Assembly (NCBI RefSeq): GCF_012273895.1
Contig: NC_052111.1
Span: forward strand, 6,262,001-6,326,000
Direction of reading: 5' to 3'
Length of the DNA stretch: 64,000 bases
Origin: Zerene cesonia
Taxonomy: Eukaryota > Arthropoda > Insecta > Lepidoptera > Pieridae
Shown piece by piece: positions 37,199-49,995 of the stretch; position 1 is the stretch's first letter; each line of letters opens with the position of its first letter. The notes under the pieces were generated by a model. It ran no database searches. It saw nothing but the letters and a program-made list of their open reading frames with translations, and was not told where the DNA came from. The position numbers and the translations under genes are program-made.

Positions 37199-39300
37199 AA
37201 TCCATCGCCGGTTTATAGTATATCAACATCAACACGAAATATTGGGATATTGATGAGTTTTGAAATTGTATACATTGCTCAACTTTATTCGCTATGAGAA
37301 TTTGTAATCCACCCGAATCCTCTCGATAGATCTTAATAATAAATATAATATCTCGCGAAATCAACTACACTGCTATATACAAAAATATGCAATTATAACA
37401 CATCAATTGTATGTGTGATGAAGATTCCATAACCTTTGGCATTGAGGCAAACGTGTTCATCGACCAGTGTAACCTGTTATTAAATTCATCTGCACAGTTT
37501 TTATTTATTGGTTACCTGATGCGGATTGTAAAAATATTCAAAGGTGATAAATTCCATTACCATTTTGGTCATAGCCAGAAGTTATCTTGGTATTGGGATA
37601 TACTCTAACTTAAATGTAATTTGTAGGCAGGTCCATAAGTTGGACATTTGCATGAGTCATGGGCAAGACCAGGATCTTGAATGAGGCTATCGATTGGCTT
37701 ATGTGACGATCATGACAACAATACATTGCCATAAAAATGTCGAATTCAGTCATATCAGAGTCCAACTACTGTACGTATATAGCGAAATTAACTGCCAGTG
37801 CTGGGGACATTGTTTATATTCGGTTTTGTCCATTATTTTTCATGTATATGGGTGATACTGTTCTTGAATTACGCTTGCATTCCGATTCTGGATTCATAGC
37901 AAATTCTAGTTAAAGAAACCAATTTTTTTATACAAGTTATTATGTTTTGTCAGTGCTGGTCCTACTCGTTAAGTTTATAACACACAGCCATAGAATACAC
38001 AATTACTTCCTTTAAATAAACATACTAGTTTTTCCATAGTGTTAGGTAATCATTATAGTTTATTCAAATCGATTTAAATATATGGAGCTTTAACTGCTTT
38101 TGAGAGAGGACAACATTTTTAATTAGCCAATTTTTTTTAAGGGTACAAAATAAGTACTGCTTTAGAGAAGTGAAGAAGTTTCTTACCAAAGCAATAGTAT
38201 TTTTTTGCTTATGTTTCTCAATAACTAAATTAACAAAAAACTTTTAAACTGTTGAGGTGATTCTTTTTGTGTTTGATAGGAAATTGTTGTTCTCTCAGGG
38301 GACGTCATTGGTGACTGTTTTGTAGAAAGGCGTAATTCCTTTATGTGGATTATATTCAAGGATGAATCTATTTATACAAAAGATATTAATCACATGCGGT
38401 TAACCGCAATACAAATGTGTGTTACAGGTAAACATGGTATGTAATCTCGATACCCATATCCGATCTAATGTAAATATCTCTCATTTTACTATGTCATTTT
38501 ATTACCTATGTCTGAACAAAAATTCTTATATCAGTAAATTTTGTTTCATACTACTGACTGTATATATGTACTATAACCCATCTACGTATGCAATCTATTA
38601 AAGTCCCTAATTAAATTTATTCTTATTTAATAATAAATAACAAAAAAATTTACTTATTTCAGAACATGCGTCCCATATTTTACAAGTGTAGGTATTATAT
38701 TAAACCATAAAAAAGTATTTGTGTTTTCCTTTTTTTATATAATAACAGTAAAATTATACATTCCAATATAGAACGCCTTTTGAAGACGGTACAAAAGCAG
38801 GAGCAGTCATTATTTTTAAAATTTTAAAACTCCTTGCTAATTTTGATTGCCATTATGTGCGGTGGATAAATTTGCATTGTATTTATTGTACAATGCCTTT
38901 AAGTTGCTAAACTGTTATAGGCATTAAAGCATTGGATTTATACAATTTCTATGTATAGCTATAGCCATTAGTTCAATAATTTACATATAATAACCGCGGT
39001 GAAGGTATCTCTACCGAATACCAATCTTTGTAAAATATTTTCTTAGAAATTTAGACCAATTTTTCTGAAATTTATAACTCACACGAAGAGGATGCACTTA
39101 TATTTTTGCTATGGTTTGGCAAAATGATGTGAGTTCGAATTCCACCCCGTGATACATACTTTATAGTTCTGGAGCCAGGGTCCAAAGTCTAAAAAAATTG
39201 CGCCTGTTTCGAATATAATAGCAAATGCTCGTATCTCAGATAGGTAGAAAAACAAGATATTTTATCGTACTTACTGAAAAGTTTCACGTTACCTATTTAA
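37199..39300. other. Intergenic, nothing recognised
   Basis: AT-rich, with no supported gene. A short phrase near 39126 (GTGAGTTCGAATTCCACCCC) resembles an RNA polymerase III B box, but there is no surrounding tRNA structure. Confidence 0.4.
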
Positions 39301-40580
39301 TCTATACTAATATTATAAAGCTGAACAGTTTGTTTGTTTGAATGCATTAATTTCAGGTACTAGTGGTCCTATTTGAAAAATTATTTCAGTGTTAGATAGC
39401 CCATTTATTGAGGAAGGCTATAGGTTATATACCTAGTCTTGCCATAAATATTGTAATAAAGAAAAAAGAAANNNNNNNNNNNNNNNNNNNNNNNNNNNNN
39501 NNNNNNNNNNNNNNNNNNNNNNNNNNNNNNNNNNNNNNNNNNNNNNNNNNNNNNNNNNNNNNNNNNNNNNNNNNNNNNNNNNNNNNNNNNNNNNNNNNNN
39601 NNNNNNNNNNNNNNNNNNNNNNNNNNNNNNNNNNNNNNNNNNNNNNNNNNNNNNNNNNNNNNNNNNNNNNNNNNNNNNNNNNNNNNNNNNNNNNNNNNNN
39701 NNNNNNNNNNNNNNNNNNNNNNNNNNNNNNNNNNNNNNNNNNNNNNNNNNNNNNNNNNNNNNNNNNNNNNNNNNNNNNNNNNNNNNNNNNNNNNNNNNNN
39801 NNNNNNNNNNNNNNNNNNNNNNNNNNNNNNNNNNNNNNNNNNNNNNNNNNNNNNNNNNNNNNNNNNNNNNNNNNNNNNNNNNNNNNNNNNNNNNNNNNNN
39901 NNNNNNNNNNNNNNNNNNNNNNNNNNNNNNNNNNNNNNNNNNNNNNNNNNNNNNNNNNNNNNNNNNNNNNNNNNNNNNNNNNNNNNNNNNNNNNNNNNNN
40001 NNNNNNNNNNNNNNNNNNNNNNNNNNNNNNNNNNNNNNNNNNNNNNNNNNNNNNNNNNNNNNNNNNNNNNNNNNNNNNNNNNNNNNNNNNNNNNNNNNNN
40101 NNNNNNNNNNNNNNNNNNNNNNNNNNNNNNNNNNNNNNNNNNNNNNNNNNNNNNNNNNNNNNNNNNNNNNNNNNNNNNNNNNNNNNNNNNNNNNNNNNNN
40201 NNNNNNNNNNNNNNNNNNNNNNNNNNNNNNNNNNNNNNNNNNNNNNNNNNNNNNNNNNNNNNNNNNNNNNNNNNNNNNNNNNNNNNNNNNNNNNNNNNNN
40301 NNNNNNNNNNNNNNNNNNNNNNNNNNNNNNNNNNNNNNNNNNNNNNNNNNNNNNNNNNNNNNNNNNNNNNNNNNNNNNNNNNNNNNNNNNNNNNNNNNNN
40401 NNNNNNNNNNNNNNNNNNNNNNNNNNNNNNNNNNNNNNNNNNNNNNNNNNNNNNNNNNNNNNNNNNNNNNNAAAAATGACAGATTCGAAATTCAAATGTA
40501 ATATTTTTTTATAATTAAGTGTAACAGTATTTATGCCCAGACTAAGTATGTACCACGGGCGAAGCCGGAGCGGACCACTA
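39301..40580 (+). mobile_element. Helitron-like element interrupted by the second gap
   Basis: The left end TCTATACTAATATTATAAAG, followed by GGTACTAGTGGTCCTATTTG and GAGGAAGGCTATAGG, matches the family at 7252. Right of the gap, ACCACGGGCGAAGCCGGAGC is a typical 3' end of such elements. The gap probably lies inside this element or between two copies. Confidence 0.5.
39472..40471. other. Assembly gap (1000 N)
   Basis: Exactly 1000 N. Real size unknown. It is flanked on both sides by pieces of a Helitron-like repeat, which probably caused the assembly break. Confidence 1.
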
Positions 40581-40875
40581 TTGATCCATAAAAATTGGGG
40601 CAGCTTACCGAGTCGTTCATCGTGCCTCATACAGATTAAGTAAAATATTAAATTTAATCGAAGCTTAGTTATCATGGTCTTTCAACATTGCCGGAATATC
40701 CAAGCCTGTAGTTTATGTGGGTTTTCAGTAATTCAACAGTATAAACGTTAACTATGTGTTTTACGGCCATTTCCATTGAATTGTTGTAGGAAGGTATAGT
40801 TAGTCGAGTGTGGTTACATAGTGATATATTACATTCTTTGATTCTATATAGTATTACGTTTTGTAATCCTTCTAA

Positions 40876-41073
40876 TCCTACTAATATTATAAATGCGAAA
40901 GTTTGTAAGGATGTGTGTGTGTGTGTGTTTGTTGCTCTTTCACGCAAAAACTATTGAACCGATTGCAATGAAATTTGGTACGTAGACAGCTGGACAACTG
41001 GAAAAACACATAGGCGACTTTTTATCCCGATATTCCTACGGGACTTACGCGAGTGAAACAGGGGCACAGCTAG
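40876..41073 (+). mobile_element. LEP1-like Helitron, first unit of a tandem pair
   Basis: Starts TCCTACTAATATTATAAATG, contains a (GT)n run at about 40912-40928 and ends GGGGCACAGCTAG. The end is shortened (ACGGGACTTACGCGAGTGAA lacks several bases seen in other copies). Confidence 0.85.
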
Positions 41074-41267
41074 TATTATAAATGCGAAAACTTATCACTA
41101 TATGTATGTGTATGTTTGTTACTCTTTCACGCAAAAAATGCTGAACCCATTGCAATGAAATTTGATACGTAGATAGCTGGACAACTGGAATAACACAAAG
41201 GCAGCTTTTTATCTCGAAATTCCTACGGGATATAGAATTACTCGGGTGAAACCACGGGGCGCACTAG
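41074..41267 (+). mobile_element. LEP1-like Helitron, second unit of a tandem pair
   Basis: It begins directly after the CTAG of the first unit with TATTATAAATGCGAAAAC, lacking the usual TCCTACTAA start, and runs to GGGGCGCACTAG. Head-to-tail arrangement. Confidence 0.85.
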
Positions 41268-42584
41268 TAACAAATATTTTAAAGCGTGTACCTGTACTAC
41301 GTGTATAATTACTAGCTGCTTGTCCCGGTTTCCCCCGGAAAACCGGAGTATAATTTGTGTACAAAAGTTTTTATTATTGACATGGAGACATAGGTCTATT
41401 TATTACGTATTATATTATAGTATTATGTTATCTGTGGTTTATGCATTGTCTTCAATTATAATTATTGAAGTCGTGCTCTCGACGCAGGCTAAATATACAA
41501 TAAAAAAGAAAAGAAAGTATTATTTTGATAATCTTTTAATGTTTGAAATAATTTTTATTCTATACTACATTATTAATTATTCAATAAATACATTTTCAGT
41601 CATCACACACAAGTAGATTAATTGTTTTGTATGAAAACCATACTTTCGTCTGAACTAGATAAAGAAGTGAAGAAAATATACAAGACTTTTCTTATTGCAT
41701 ATTTTCTAAACTAAGGTATTTCTTAACGTTAATAAAACGTGAATAAATTTCATATTGGTACATTTTAACAACGAAATCTCCTCCTGTTTTTGAAGTCGCT
41801 TTAAAATATATACAATTCTTTTAAATAAATTCTGGTTAATAAAATAATAACATAATTCTTATATTCGTTAAACGAAACGGACTTGACTCTATAAATTTCT
41901 AAACAGATATCCTGAGTCTTATAAAATATTCACTGGGTATATTGCTCTGCATATCGTAGCATGACAACATTACATTGTCCCATATATTATTACAGATAAT
42001 GACGTCACACGCATTGAAAATAAATTGCAACCTTGTTGGGACGGTTTTGCGTCTCGCCTTATTGTTGTGGAAAACAAAAGAAAGCGTTGCTTAATTATGC
42101 TTGTCTTCTAGTAAAAGTATCTTTTTCACTCCTGACTCAAAAAGGGGTGACGTAATAAGTTGACGTCGATGTCTGACCGTTAACCGTTTCTCTGTGTGTT
42201 TGTGTATTGCGTCGACCTGGATGGACCGATTTCGATGCAGTTTTTCATTTGTTAGACAGTTTCCTTGTTTTTAAATTATAATTTAATTCTTTAAGGCTAT
42301 ATTTTGGTTATGTTAAGTCACAGTGTTAAGATGAGGAATAAGGTATTGTATATTATCGTTTTAGCATTGATTAGCAGTTTGCAGTTTTAGCATTTTGTAC
42401 TCTATATCCGTTTATACAAGCTATAATTTAATTAGAGCCTTTGCTATAAATGCAATGTTATTTAAATATATGCTGGCTGGCTGTGTCTGTAAAGTATTAT
42501 GACTTGCTTAGCTCTAATTGTATCTTCAAATATACTTCACTTATTTCATCTTAAATAAATTGTTCTATAGGATTGTAATAAATG
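41268..42584. other. Intergenic, nothing recognised
   Basis: AT-rich. The 98-aa open frame at 41320-41616 starts in repeat-like sequence (TAGTATTATGTTATCTGTGG is a dispersed phrase) and is not supported. Around 41775-41800 there is a fragment with TTTTTGAAGTCGC. Confidence 0.4.
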
Positions 42585-44924
42585 CTAATTAGATACTAAT
42601 ACAGCGAGGAAATCGTCTCTGTTTCTTTTCGGTCCGGATTTCGTTTTAAAAGCAGCGGCGCTGGCACCTCGTCCTCCACCAATCAGATCTTGGAATGTGA
42701 GGAGCGGTGGTCCGCGCTGACGGATGTCGAAGATACCCTCGCCGAAGGTAGGCTGGAATTTGAGGTGATTATGTGAATAAACAGTGAAATGATGAAGTTC
42801 TTCTTGGTACAGGCTAACATAGTGCGTCCTCTCGCAAAAAGAATAAGGATTTTGAAGTGCTGTTTATTTCAATTGTTAAATTCAGGGAAAATATTGGATT
42901 TACGATAAATGAAGAGAAATGTTATTTTATTGAAAATCAATAACACGCTGTCAATTTTGATGTTATACCTATTAATATTTAGCAGTCTTATTCACGGGAT
43001 TCAGAAGCCATTACTCATTGTTTGAATGACTTAACTACGTACCTAGATGAATATCATATATGCAAATTATAATCATCGGACGCGTTTATAGTTTATGAGC
43101 AGCAAACAATGTTCAAATCTACACGAACAATCCCTTTTGGAATATGAGTACGAAGTCTATAGTGTACGCCATTAAAGGCAACGTTTATATGACAATTTAC
43201 GATGTTTATAGTAAGCATAAGTAGTATATAGACATTGAAACATTTACGTATATAACAGACAGACTATTATCTCTACTGTTTTTTGGTATTAATTAGTAGT
43301 AGAGTAATATTTTTTTTAAATCTCGTCATTCTGTTGGTCGTTATATTATAGACACATATATGCGTATCTCGCAAAACCAACCGCACAAAATTAAATGCAA
43401 CTTTTACCGTTGATTCTAAAATCTGTCTTAGGCTAAAATTAGGCTTCAATTGACACATGACGGAGCAAAAGATAGTTACTTTATAAATGTTGACAGATTA
43501 TATAAAAGCCGGTTATGAACGTCAGAAAGAAAGGTTACTTCCGTATATTTGTAGTCAGTCAGATCCTGATTAATATGAAGTCCTTGATGAAGGCAAATAA
43601 AATAATATATTGATGTATCTCATTATGAATGGGTCGATATAAAATTGTATTCGAATATATACTAACGTGTAAAAGTGATTATTACAGTCATATACATACT
43701 TCCTACATCAATTTTTATATTAAGTAAACGCTTAAAGTAAAAATAAATAACAAATTCTTCTGACAATGTGTACATTGCTAGAAATCGACGTGTGTCTTTA
43801 TTTTATAAGGTGGTCTGTCTATCTGTGTAACGAGGAACACGCTTTAAAATACAAAGGTAGTATTTGTTATGAAAACTGCTTATTTTACTTGGTTGCTGCT
43901 ATTGTAATATGCTACTTATTTTTAAAAGGTTGTATGAAAGGTTTATGATTTTTAATAATTGAAACTCACCTCCGATTGGAAGCCATTTAAGGAATTAAAA
44001 CCAAAAGCAGATGAAGCGCTTTGACTCGCGCTTCCGAAGCCTCCTATGGAGGACGCAGAGGATGATGCACCGGACACTGAAGCGCCCGCGCCGCTGAAGG
44101 ATGCGGCTTGGCTGCTCGCTTGGCTACCGCTGAAGCCACTGAAATATATCTTTTTTATATATATGATATCCATTTATTTATATGACATAAATAAGTTTTA
44201 ATACATATGTATTTTTTCAAACCATTTAAAAAATGAGGGGAGTTTTTTTGGGTTTGTTGCCTCAGGACATTCGGCTGCGTGTACCGATTTTGATTATTAT
44301 TTTTTTGCTGCTGCTATTAAATGCTGGTGCATGACAGTATGTCTCATTTAAATTTGGCCTAGGTGTGACAATTTGAAGGTGGTTCAGTTTCATTGTTTTT
44401 AATTTTTATACTTAATTGTATTCACTTATTGAAAAGTGGTAATTGCTAACATATTTCGATATTCCAAATTGAATTTACTGTTTATTTGTTTATTGAGGTT
44501 AAAAAGATATCTACTATTAAACAATTATGTACCTTCCAAATCCATTAAAAGACGACGATTGACTAGCAGAGTGCGAAGTACTGAAACCTTCATTAAATCC
44601 AAATGAAAATGACTGTGAGGCTGAATGGCTCAACCCAGCACCACTAGCACTGCTGCTAACACTTGCTGTCAGCCCGCCGTTTCCAGACGGCCTCACGTTA
44701 AAACCTCCTCCAAATTTTGGTTTCACTTGATTCGCTCTATCGCTGATGCCCAATGTAGTGGGGTCTCTTTCCAAATGTTCCAGAACTGGTAGAATCGGTG
44801 GAGTGATGATAGGCTCCAATTTTCTTTCCCGCCGTTCCTCCGGGAACACGAAACCGTTAGCCGGAGCGGCCCGGGCCACTCCAGCCGCAATTGTGAGGCA
44901 GAAGCAAGCGCAAATCATCTTCAT
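42585..44924 (-). CDS. Ser/Gly/Ala-rich secreted, silk-like protein
   Basis: Three exons on minus: 44924-44533 (130 codons plus 2 bases), 44138-43970 and 42752-42585 (TAG), with phases 2 and 0, giving 242 aa. Residues 1-19 are a signal peptide (MKMICACFCLTIAAGVARA). A linker with a basic cluster (ERRERK, residues 30-35) and Pro-rich ITPPILPVL follows. Residues from about 70 to 186 are a low-complexity Ser/Gly/Ala/Phe region with SASQS and SHSASQS motifs. The C-terminus (56-codon exon) is ordered-looking: PTFGEGIFDIRQRGPPLLTF, then GGGRGAS and a basic KSGPKRNRDDF tail. All cysteines are in the signal peptide. The composition resembles silk, cocoon or egg-coat matrix proteins; the family is not recognised. 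Codons are much more GC-rich than the introns. The upstream 250 bases are also GC-rich. Confidence 0.8.
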
Positions 44925-46129
44925 GATTGATCCGTGGCTACTATGTTCCGTTCAAGTCGTTTGTAGTATTAATAGGGTCGCACGAGGTCACCGCCGGAGT
45001 TGGCATGCGGCTCGTGCCGCAGCCTTCAGAAAACCCACTGCGCTAGCCTGTGCCGATGTCCTGGCCACTACTTATCCCCACTTCGTATGTAACACCCACG
45101 TCTTGGACTCATTAGCTATCCTTTTACAGTTATGTTATTGTTCCAAAGATCCGGAAAATGATGATCGGGATTGGGAAACCCGCGTGCTCAGAACATAGTG
45201 TTGCGTAATATGAGTTAACGCAGTTTTCGTTTTAGCTTATATAAGTTGTGTTTGTATTATGTCTGCAATGAGATGATTTTATGTTTCTTTACCAACATTG
45301 CATTTAAGTTATTTTGAAAACATTGCAATAATTTTGACGAATGGACACAAAATTTATTGGCTTATATATTAAATTTTAATAATTATATTGTGCAAATAAA
45401 ATAATATGGGCATAATTAGATGAACATTTCTAAAAAGAGACAGGAGATGGGAAATTAAATATATTTTGTATGTAAAGGGCCCAATACATTTTTTATACTT
45501 ACTTAAAGTATTTTAACGTTTCATGTGTTTGTTAACCGTTTTTCAAATTAAGTTCATGTCTCATGAGTATAGCTTTAATCATAGCTAGTTAACATTTTAC
45601 ACAATTTTTGTTTCCAAATCACAGTATTATCACGTATATATGTATGTATCTTTGAACCGAAGACATAAGAATGTAAATGCCGTTAATCTATAAATTAGCA
45701 CCTCTGATTGCCCAAAGCCAAGAAATACGGCGTCTCGAAAACCAGTATTAGTCGAGAAAAATTGTTTTTAGAAATTAAAATCGAGGAGATTTGATTAGCA
45801 TTCACATTTTAGAATCACATGATTCGATATGTTCGAAGGGTCATGTGATGTCACATGTTATTTGGTAGATTTTGTTACGCGACGTCGTTTTTAACACGCC
45901 TTATTTTAGCTTCACGTGTTTGTATTTAATTTAAAGGAGTCTTTTAGACAGACAGATTTAATTATACTTTGTATGCTTATTAGGGACACAATACAACAAT
46001 TCGATAGATGATAACCTTTTCTATATGTCTAAAGTCGACAATGAAGCTCATAGTAACGCTACCAGCGCATATTGTATTATTTTTTAGTGTCTTCTAATAT
46101 GGATGCTACTATATTTCTTGATTGGAGGA

Positions 46130-46265
46130 GCTGGGGGCACGTATTTTCTTTCAGTGCTTTCCTTTATCCCCTCAACAATCCATTCCCGTGAAAGAAATAT
46201 CCCTTATCTCTAAATTCGGCAGTCCATTCGCAAATGTTCCGGGGCGGCGATTCCTGCCTATCTGA
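46130..46265 (+). mobile_element. Non-LTR/SINE-type repeat, copy E (diverged)
   Basis: GGAGGAGCTGGGGGCACGT, TTTCCTTTATCCCCTCAACA and CATTCGCAAATGTTCCGGGG follow the order of the reverse complement of copies A and D, heavily mutated. Confidence 0.4.
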
Positions 46266-46713
46266 ATATTATAATACAGATAAACATTAATAATATTACC
46301 ATTTGCTTTGTCTTATATTTTTTTTTATTCTTGTGTTAATAATTATTCGTGCATGTTTGGTTCTATTAAATTTTTATTGAGTTAGTTGCTTTTCTTATTA
46401 TTTACATCAATTATAAACAAACATAAAAAAGAAAAGAAATCCATTGCGTTTTAAATCCCAATAAAGGATTAAAGAGAATTCAATAAACGTCAATAATCGA
46501 TCGTAATTAGATCTTAAATTGACCTTAATTCTAGTGTCCAGTATTGTAAAAAAGATCTTGAAATTATTCATGTAAAACATTCACAGCTAGGTCACAATTA
46601 AGGTTCGTCTATCACAGACTGTTTAATTAAACTCAAATTTTCTTATAGACTTTACCTACGAAACTGTAACTAGAAATGAAGAAACTGTCAAGTTATCATT
46701 CGTTTTATTGAAT

Positions 46714-46985
46714 ACTAGCTGAACCCCGCGGTTTCATCCGCGTAAGTCCGTATCATGCAGGAATATCGGGATAAAAAGATACCTTTATGTTGAGAAATGT
46801 TTTAAAGATTTCGAAAATTTTTAGAAATTTTTCAATGCCATAAAACTAAAAATTAAATACCTTTATGTTATTCCAGTTATCCAGCAGGCTACGTACCAAA
46901 TTTCATTGCAATCGTTTCAGCAGGTGAAAGAGCATCAAACATACACACATCCTCACAAACTTTTGCATTTATAATATTAGCAGGA
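46714..46985 (-). mobile_element. LEP1-like Helitron with nested insertion
   Basis: Begins ACTAGCTGAACCCCGCGG on plus and ends CATTTATAATATTAGCAGGA, the reverse complement of the family consensus. It is split by a 65-bp insert at 46792-46856. Confidence 0.8.
46792..46856. mobile_element. Short retroposon insert with 13-bp target-site duplication
   Basis: The exact direct repeat ATACCTTTATGTT occurs at 46779-46791 and 46857-46869, bracketing 65 bp that other Helitron copies lack. Its last 29 bases match those at 8401-8429 with one difference. Confidence 0.75.
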
Positions 46986-48860
46986 TAGGATTAGTAGGAT
47001 AGTGATGTGAATCTATAAAAGCGTTTTTATAAGAGAAGAAAACATTTAAGAATCGAGGTAAATATATAAGGCACTTAACGATGCAAGATTGAAGAGAATT
47101 TGAAACTTTATGATGAGTTGTATATTACCTATTTAACCTATTCATTTAAATATGAATAAAATAAATAGTATGTATTATCATAAATAGGCTCGAACATTTT
47201 GTTTACTTTAATAGATAAATAGTCATTCGACATCTTGTGTTTAGACAGCGTCATCTATCGCGTTAATGAATCAAAAGTTGCTCTCTTTATCTGGTATTTT
47301 ACTTTTATTTAATTTTACGTCCAATATATGCACCAATTACATGGTTTCAAATGTTCGAAAGTCATTAAATAATTAAAAACATGCTTCTATACGCCCAGAA
47401 TTGTACATCATCCATTAAGTTTCAAACATTCGATGAAGTCTCGGAGATCCGATGCCTACCCAGCGTAAACACATCCGTGTATGGATTGCGTATTTAATAA
47501 TTGAGTCACCAAAAAGGTTGCTCTTTTGAGTCCTAGTGGCATGTTTGTAATTGCAACAGTTTGTGGTTTAATATTTCTTATGATGCATGAATGATTAATT
47601 CTAAGTATAAAACAAAATGTTATATGAAAGAAATGAAATACGACCATGACTGATTTACTCAGCTACTAAATATAACACGAATGCTATGAACTACATATAA
47701 TATTTCTCCCCATATTCTTTTCTTTTTTATGTCTTATTAGCCTCTCGCAAAGTCAAGTCAAAGTGAGGAAAAGTTGGATTGTCTCTATGTTTTACCCGCA
47801 TATTTTTAGTTTTAGTAGATATAGATAAAAAGAGTTACTTTCGCACTTTTTTACTTTTATTATTATATTAATAGGGTTTTCTGAGTCGCTTCGGACATAA
47901 ATCTTAGAGGTCGGATTGGGGACAGAATGTGCATCATAGCTAGGCTTTTACCTTATCTCCGGTTGTTACACACTCGTTACAACATCATCATATTTTTTGA
48001 CTAAGATGAATAATTTTGTTTTTTTTCACTTTTAATAACGACACAAAATTTAATTCTGAAGAGGCCACCTGAACCAAAATTCAAAAAATATGAATATATT
48101 AAGAATGTTTAGTCATTAAGAGCATGATGATAGGTATATAACATATTTAAATCAATTTTTAATTTAGTATATCAGTTTTTCTGTGGAATTACGACGTAGT
48201 ATGTTCTTTTAAAAAGGCACAAACATAAATAAAAAGGAAAAGATACAAATAGTGTAATGTTATTTGAGTGTTACCTTTTGGATTGGAATTAATCGGCAAT
48301 GTCAAACGTATGGATTACTTAACGAACGTAGGGTTGCTACCGACATGGTAAATATTGGTTGGGAAAATATGGGAACAAGACTGCAGGATACATTATGTTA
48401 ACAATTATATGTTACCATTAGTTCTTATAGTTTTGTGTTATATATGAAGTGTCGATAGTTTGTAGGTACTGTATTAATTGCAGAATTTTGTTTTCACACA
48501 CTAAAATTTATTTTTTTATAATTTGTGATTGTTATTGAAACTATAACAACATTCGGTAGTAAAAAGTATGTTAATTTTGGCCTTTATCTTTGCAAAAAAG
48601 TGTTACAATACTCCATATTAAAGTCTATAGGGGCAACCCTCATTATTAAGTAACAGTCTTAGTTTGATACGGGGTCGCACGTCTTGTGTCACGGTCGCAG
48701 TTACACGTATATGTGACAATGTACTCGTATACACTGTGTTACTAATTTATTCATATATTTAAAACGATTTTCATTTTCATTGTCGGTTTTGTTCTTGGTT
48801 AAGTCTGAACTTACCTGACAAAAGCATCGATGTATAAAATCTAAAGAAAATTGGTCAATT

Positions 48861-49169
48861 TGTTGGAAAAGGGTCGCTACTGAATGTGTAGAAAGATGTT
48901 TTTGATATTTATTAATAAAATCTTATAGCGCGAAGCGGTGCGGCAACCTCGCGCGCCGGTCGGGAACGAAAACCCCCCGCGAGGTACCGAGAGGGTTGTT
49001 AGTTGTTAACTGCCATCGTAATAGGCAACTGCGCAGAGTCTTGTTTTGTTAATCGTTTCAATGTTTTCGCAATCTGTTGTACTTTTGTGTATTGTGTGAT
49101 TGCAATAATAAATGTTCTTTGTCTAATTAATAAAGTGTGTTATTGGACTAAAACCTTCTGAGTCTAACA
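48861..49169 (+). mobile_element. Possible solo LTR or GC-rich retroelement fragment
   Basis: A GC-rich core (GCGGTGCGGCAACCTCGCGC and CCCCCCGCGAGGTACCGAGA) lies in AT-rich DNA. An AATAAA-bearing segment and CTAACA follow; TGTTGG at the left and CTAACA at the right are near-inverted ends. No matching target duplication was found, so the ends are tentative. Confidence 0.3.
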
Positions 49170-49864
49170 AACCAAACTATAATCTTTAATTTATTGAAGT
49201 CTTCATGTTTCGAGCAGGTTTATTGTATACATAATGACATACAGTTTAGAGGAGTTTATATTAGTTTAAATTAATATTTATTAGTTTTTATGTTTATAAA
49301 GTTTTATTTCTTGTTCATGACAGCTTTCAAGTGTATGTTATGAAATTATCAAAGTAGTTTCGTAGCCATGGTCACATTTAAAAAATATTTATTTTTTACT
49401 TTAAGAATTATATTTAAGAGAATAAAAATTTAACATAACTCAGTGATGGGAAACACAAAAACATATTATACGATCTCCACAACTTTGTAATAAATGATCT
49501 AAATTCAACAAATTTTTCGAAGGTATTTGTTTTGCAAGTAATTAATTTATTCATCACTAGTTTTTGGCAGCGGCTTCGCATCCGTTAAATTCGGAATAGT
49601 TTAATAGGTCAGACCGCAAATCACTATTAATACTTACATAAAATGAATTATGAGTGAGTGGAGGTACAGATTTTATGACAGTCCATCGGGATTTTACGTT
49701 CCCGATCAAACAGTGGCTCGCGTTATTAGATGCGATAGATTGACCGTAAATGGCCATTGCCCATTGTTTTAAAAATATTTTAAGCAGCAGTGGACTTCTG
49801 AATCACTACATAGTTAACAAAGTCGCTTTCTCTGCCCCTATATCCCTATGTATGTTAATCTTTA

Positions 49865-49995
49865 AAACTATGCAAAGGATTTTGATGGGGTTCTTTTTAA
49901 TAGATAGAGTATTTCAAGAGGAAGATTTATGTGTAAAATAATATATATTAAACTACTCCGAATTAAGCACGTGCGAAGCCGCGGGCACAAGCTAG
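49865..49995 (+). mobile_element. Helitron-like 3' fragment
   Basis: Ends CGAAGCCGCGGGCACAAGCTAG before T. The upstream half (ATGCAAAGGATTTTGATGGG) is diverged and no 5' end is seen. Confidence 0.4.

Noticed and set aside
39408..40675. Long open frames of 368 and 416 codons across the second gap
   Set aside because: Same artefact of 1000 N.
44746..45198. 150-aa open frame on plus over the silk-like gene's first exon and promoter
   Set aside because: Antisense shadow of exon 1 running into GC-rich upstream DNA; no signal peptide or motif.
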